Assembly (NCBI GenBank): GCA_947455875.1
Contig: CANGSD010000068.1
Span: 1-6,734 of the forward strand
Direction of reading: 5' to 3'
Length of the DNA stretch: 6,734 nucleotides
From: Comamonadaceae bacterium
GTDB lineage: Bacteria > Pseudomonadota > Gammaproteobacteria > Burkholderiales > Burkholderiaceae
In this document: one piece after another, positions 6,226 through 6,734 of the stretch
Layout of the letters: each line of letters starts with the position of its first letter
Numbering within the stretch: the stretch's first letter is position 1
Made by a program: the position numbers and the translations under genes
The notes under the pieces: model-generated
The model's database searches: none
Seen by the model: only the letters and a program-made list of their open reading frames with translations
What the model was told of the DNA's origin: nothing

Positions 6226-6734
6226 GTGTCCTCCCCCCGCACCGTCCGCATCTTCCTCTCCAGCACCTTTCGCGACTTCGGCGAAGAGCGTGATTTGTTG
6301 GTGCGGCGCGTGTTTCCGGCGCTACGCGCCAAGCTGCGAGACCGCTTTGTCGAACTGGTGGACGTGGATCTGCGCTGGGGCATCACCGCGCCGCAGGCCG
6401 AACGCGGCGAGGTGCTGCCAATCTGCCTGTCAGAGATTGACCGCTCGCGTCCCTACTTCATCGGCATGCTCGGTGAGCGCTATGGCTGGATACCGCCCAG
6501 CGAGGGCTACGCGCCCGACCTGATCGAGCGCCAGCCCTGGCTCAAAAAGCACCAAGGCGGCAAGAGCGTCACGGAGCTGGAGATCCTGCACGGCGTACTC
6601 AATAACCGGCGGATGCGCGGTCGGGCCTTCTTCTACTTTCGTGCGCCGGGCTACTCAAAGGCCAAGGGTGGCGAGTACGTAGCCGCATCGCCCGACGACC
6701 GACAGCGCCAGACAGACCTCAAGCGCCGCATCCG
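6226..6734 (+). CDS. DUF4062 domain protein, 3'-truncated; probable N-terminus of a large STAND NTPase
   Basis: An open frame from a GTG start to the window edge, giving 169 residues with the C-terminus missing. It matches the DUF4062 domain found at the N-terminus of eukaryotic TEP1 and NPHP3 and of many bacterial multidomain proteins. Landmarks are VRIFLSSTFRDFGEERDLL at 7-25, LVDVDLRWGIT at 44-54, CLSEIDRSRPYFIGMLGERY at 67-86 followed by GWIPP, KSVTELEILHGVLN at 113-126, and AFFYFRAPGY at 134-143. In known members this domain is commonly followed by a NACHT or other P-loop ATPase and then TPR or WD40 repeats. No ATPase motif is within the visible part, so that architecture is an inference. 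It lies 27 bp after dacB on the same strand with no terminator between, so co-transcription is possible. The biochemical role is not established; a signalling or phage-defence sensor is one possibility. Confidence 0.85.
   Translation, partial: MSSPRTVRIFLSSTFRDFGEERDLLVRRVFPALRAKLRDRFVELVDVDLRWGITAPQAERGEVLPICLSEIDRSRPYFIGMLGERYGWIPPSEGYAPDLIERQPWLKKHQGGKSVTELEILHGVLNNRRMRGRAFFYFRAPGYSKAKGGEYVAASPDDRQRQTDLKRRI

Overview
The window is a stretch of dense, GC-rich chromosomal DNA, about two thirds G+C by eye. It most likely comes from a Burkholderiales betaproteobacterium, probably near Comamonadaceae. The basis is protein style, codon use and the compact tsaB-rimI-uracil-DNA glycosylase block. 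The lineage is an inference, because no rRNA or other marker gene is present.

Layout. The + strand (1-2750) carries the 3' part of a GlcD-type FAD-linked oxidase. It is followed by a sorA-sorB pair: a Tat-exported molybdenum sulfite dehydrogenase whose stop codon overlaps the start of a small periplasmic c-type cytochrome. The - strand (2761-4752) carries an operon transcribed tsaB, then rimI, then a family 4 uracil-DNA glycosylase. These provide tRNA t6A modification, ribosomal protein acetylation and DNA repair. tsaB starts at a TTG codon and overlaps rimI by four bases. A 48-bp divergent intergenic region separates tsaB from dacB (PBP4), a periplasmic peptidoglycan DD-carboxypeptidase/endopeptidase on the + strand (4801-6198). 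Only 27 bp after dacB, a GTG-initiated gene begins and runs off the 3' edge. Its visible 169 residues form a clear DUF4062 domain of the TEP1/NPHP3 type, usually the N-terminus of large STAND (NACHT/AAA-like) NTPases.

How the genes work together. SorA would oxidise sulfite in the periplasm and pass electrons to SorB and on to the respiratory chain. The GlcD-like flavoprotein would oxidise a 2-hydroxy acid, and nothing downstream looks like its usual GlcE/GlcF partners. The tsaB operon and dacB are housekeeping. The DUF4062 gene is the only accessory-looking item and the best candidate for something new, possibly the edge of a defence or signalling locus. No tRNA, rRNA, CRISPR array, insertion sequence or convincing terminator was seen. 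Every non-coding gap is under 50 bp.
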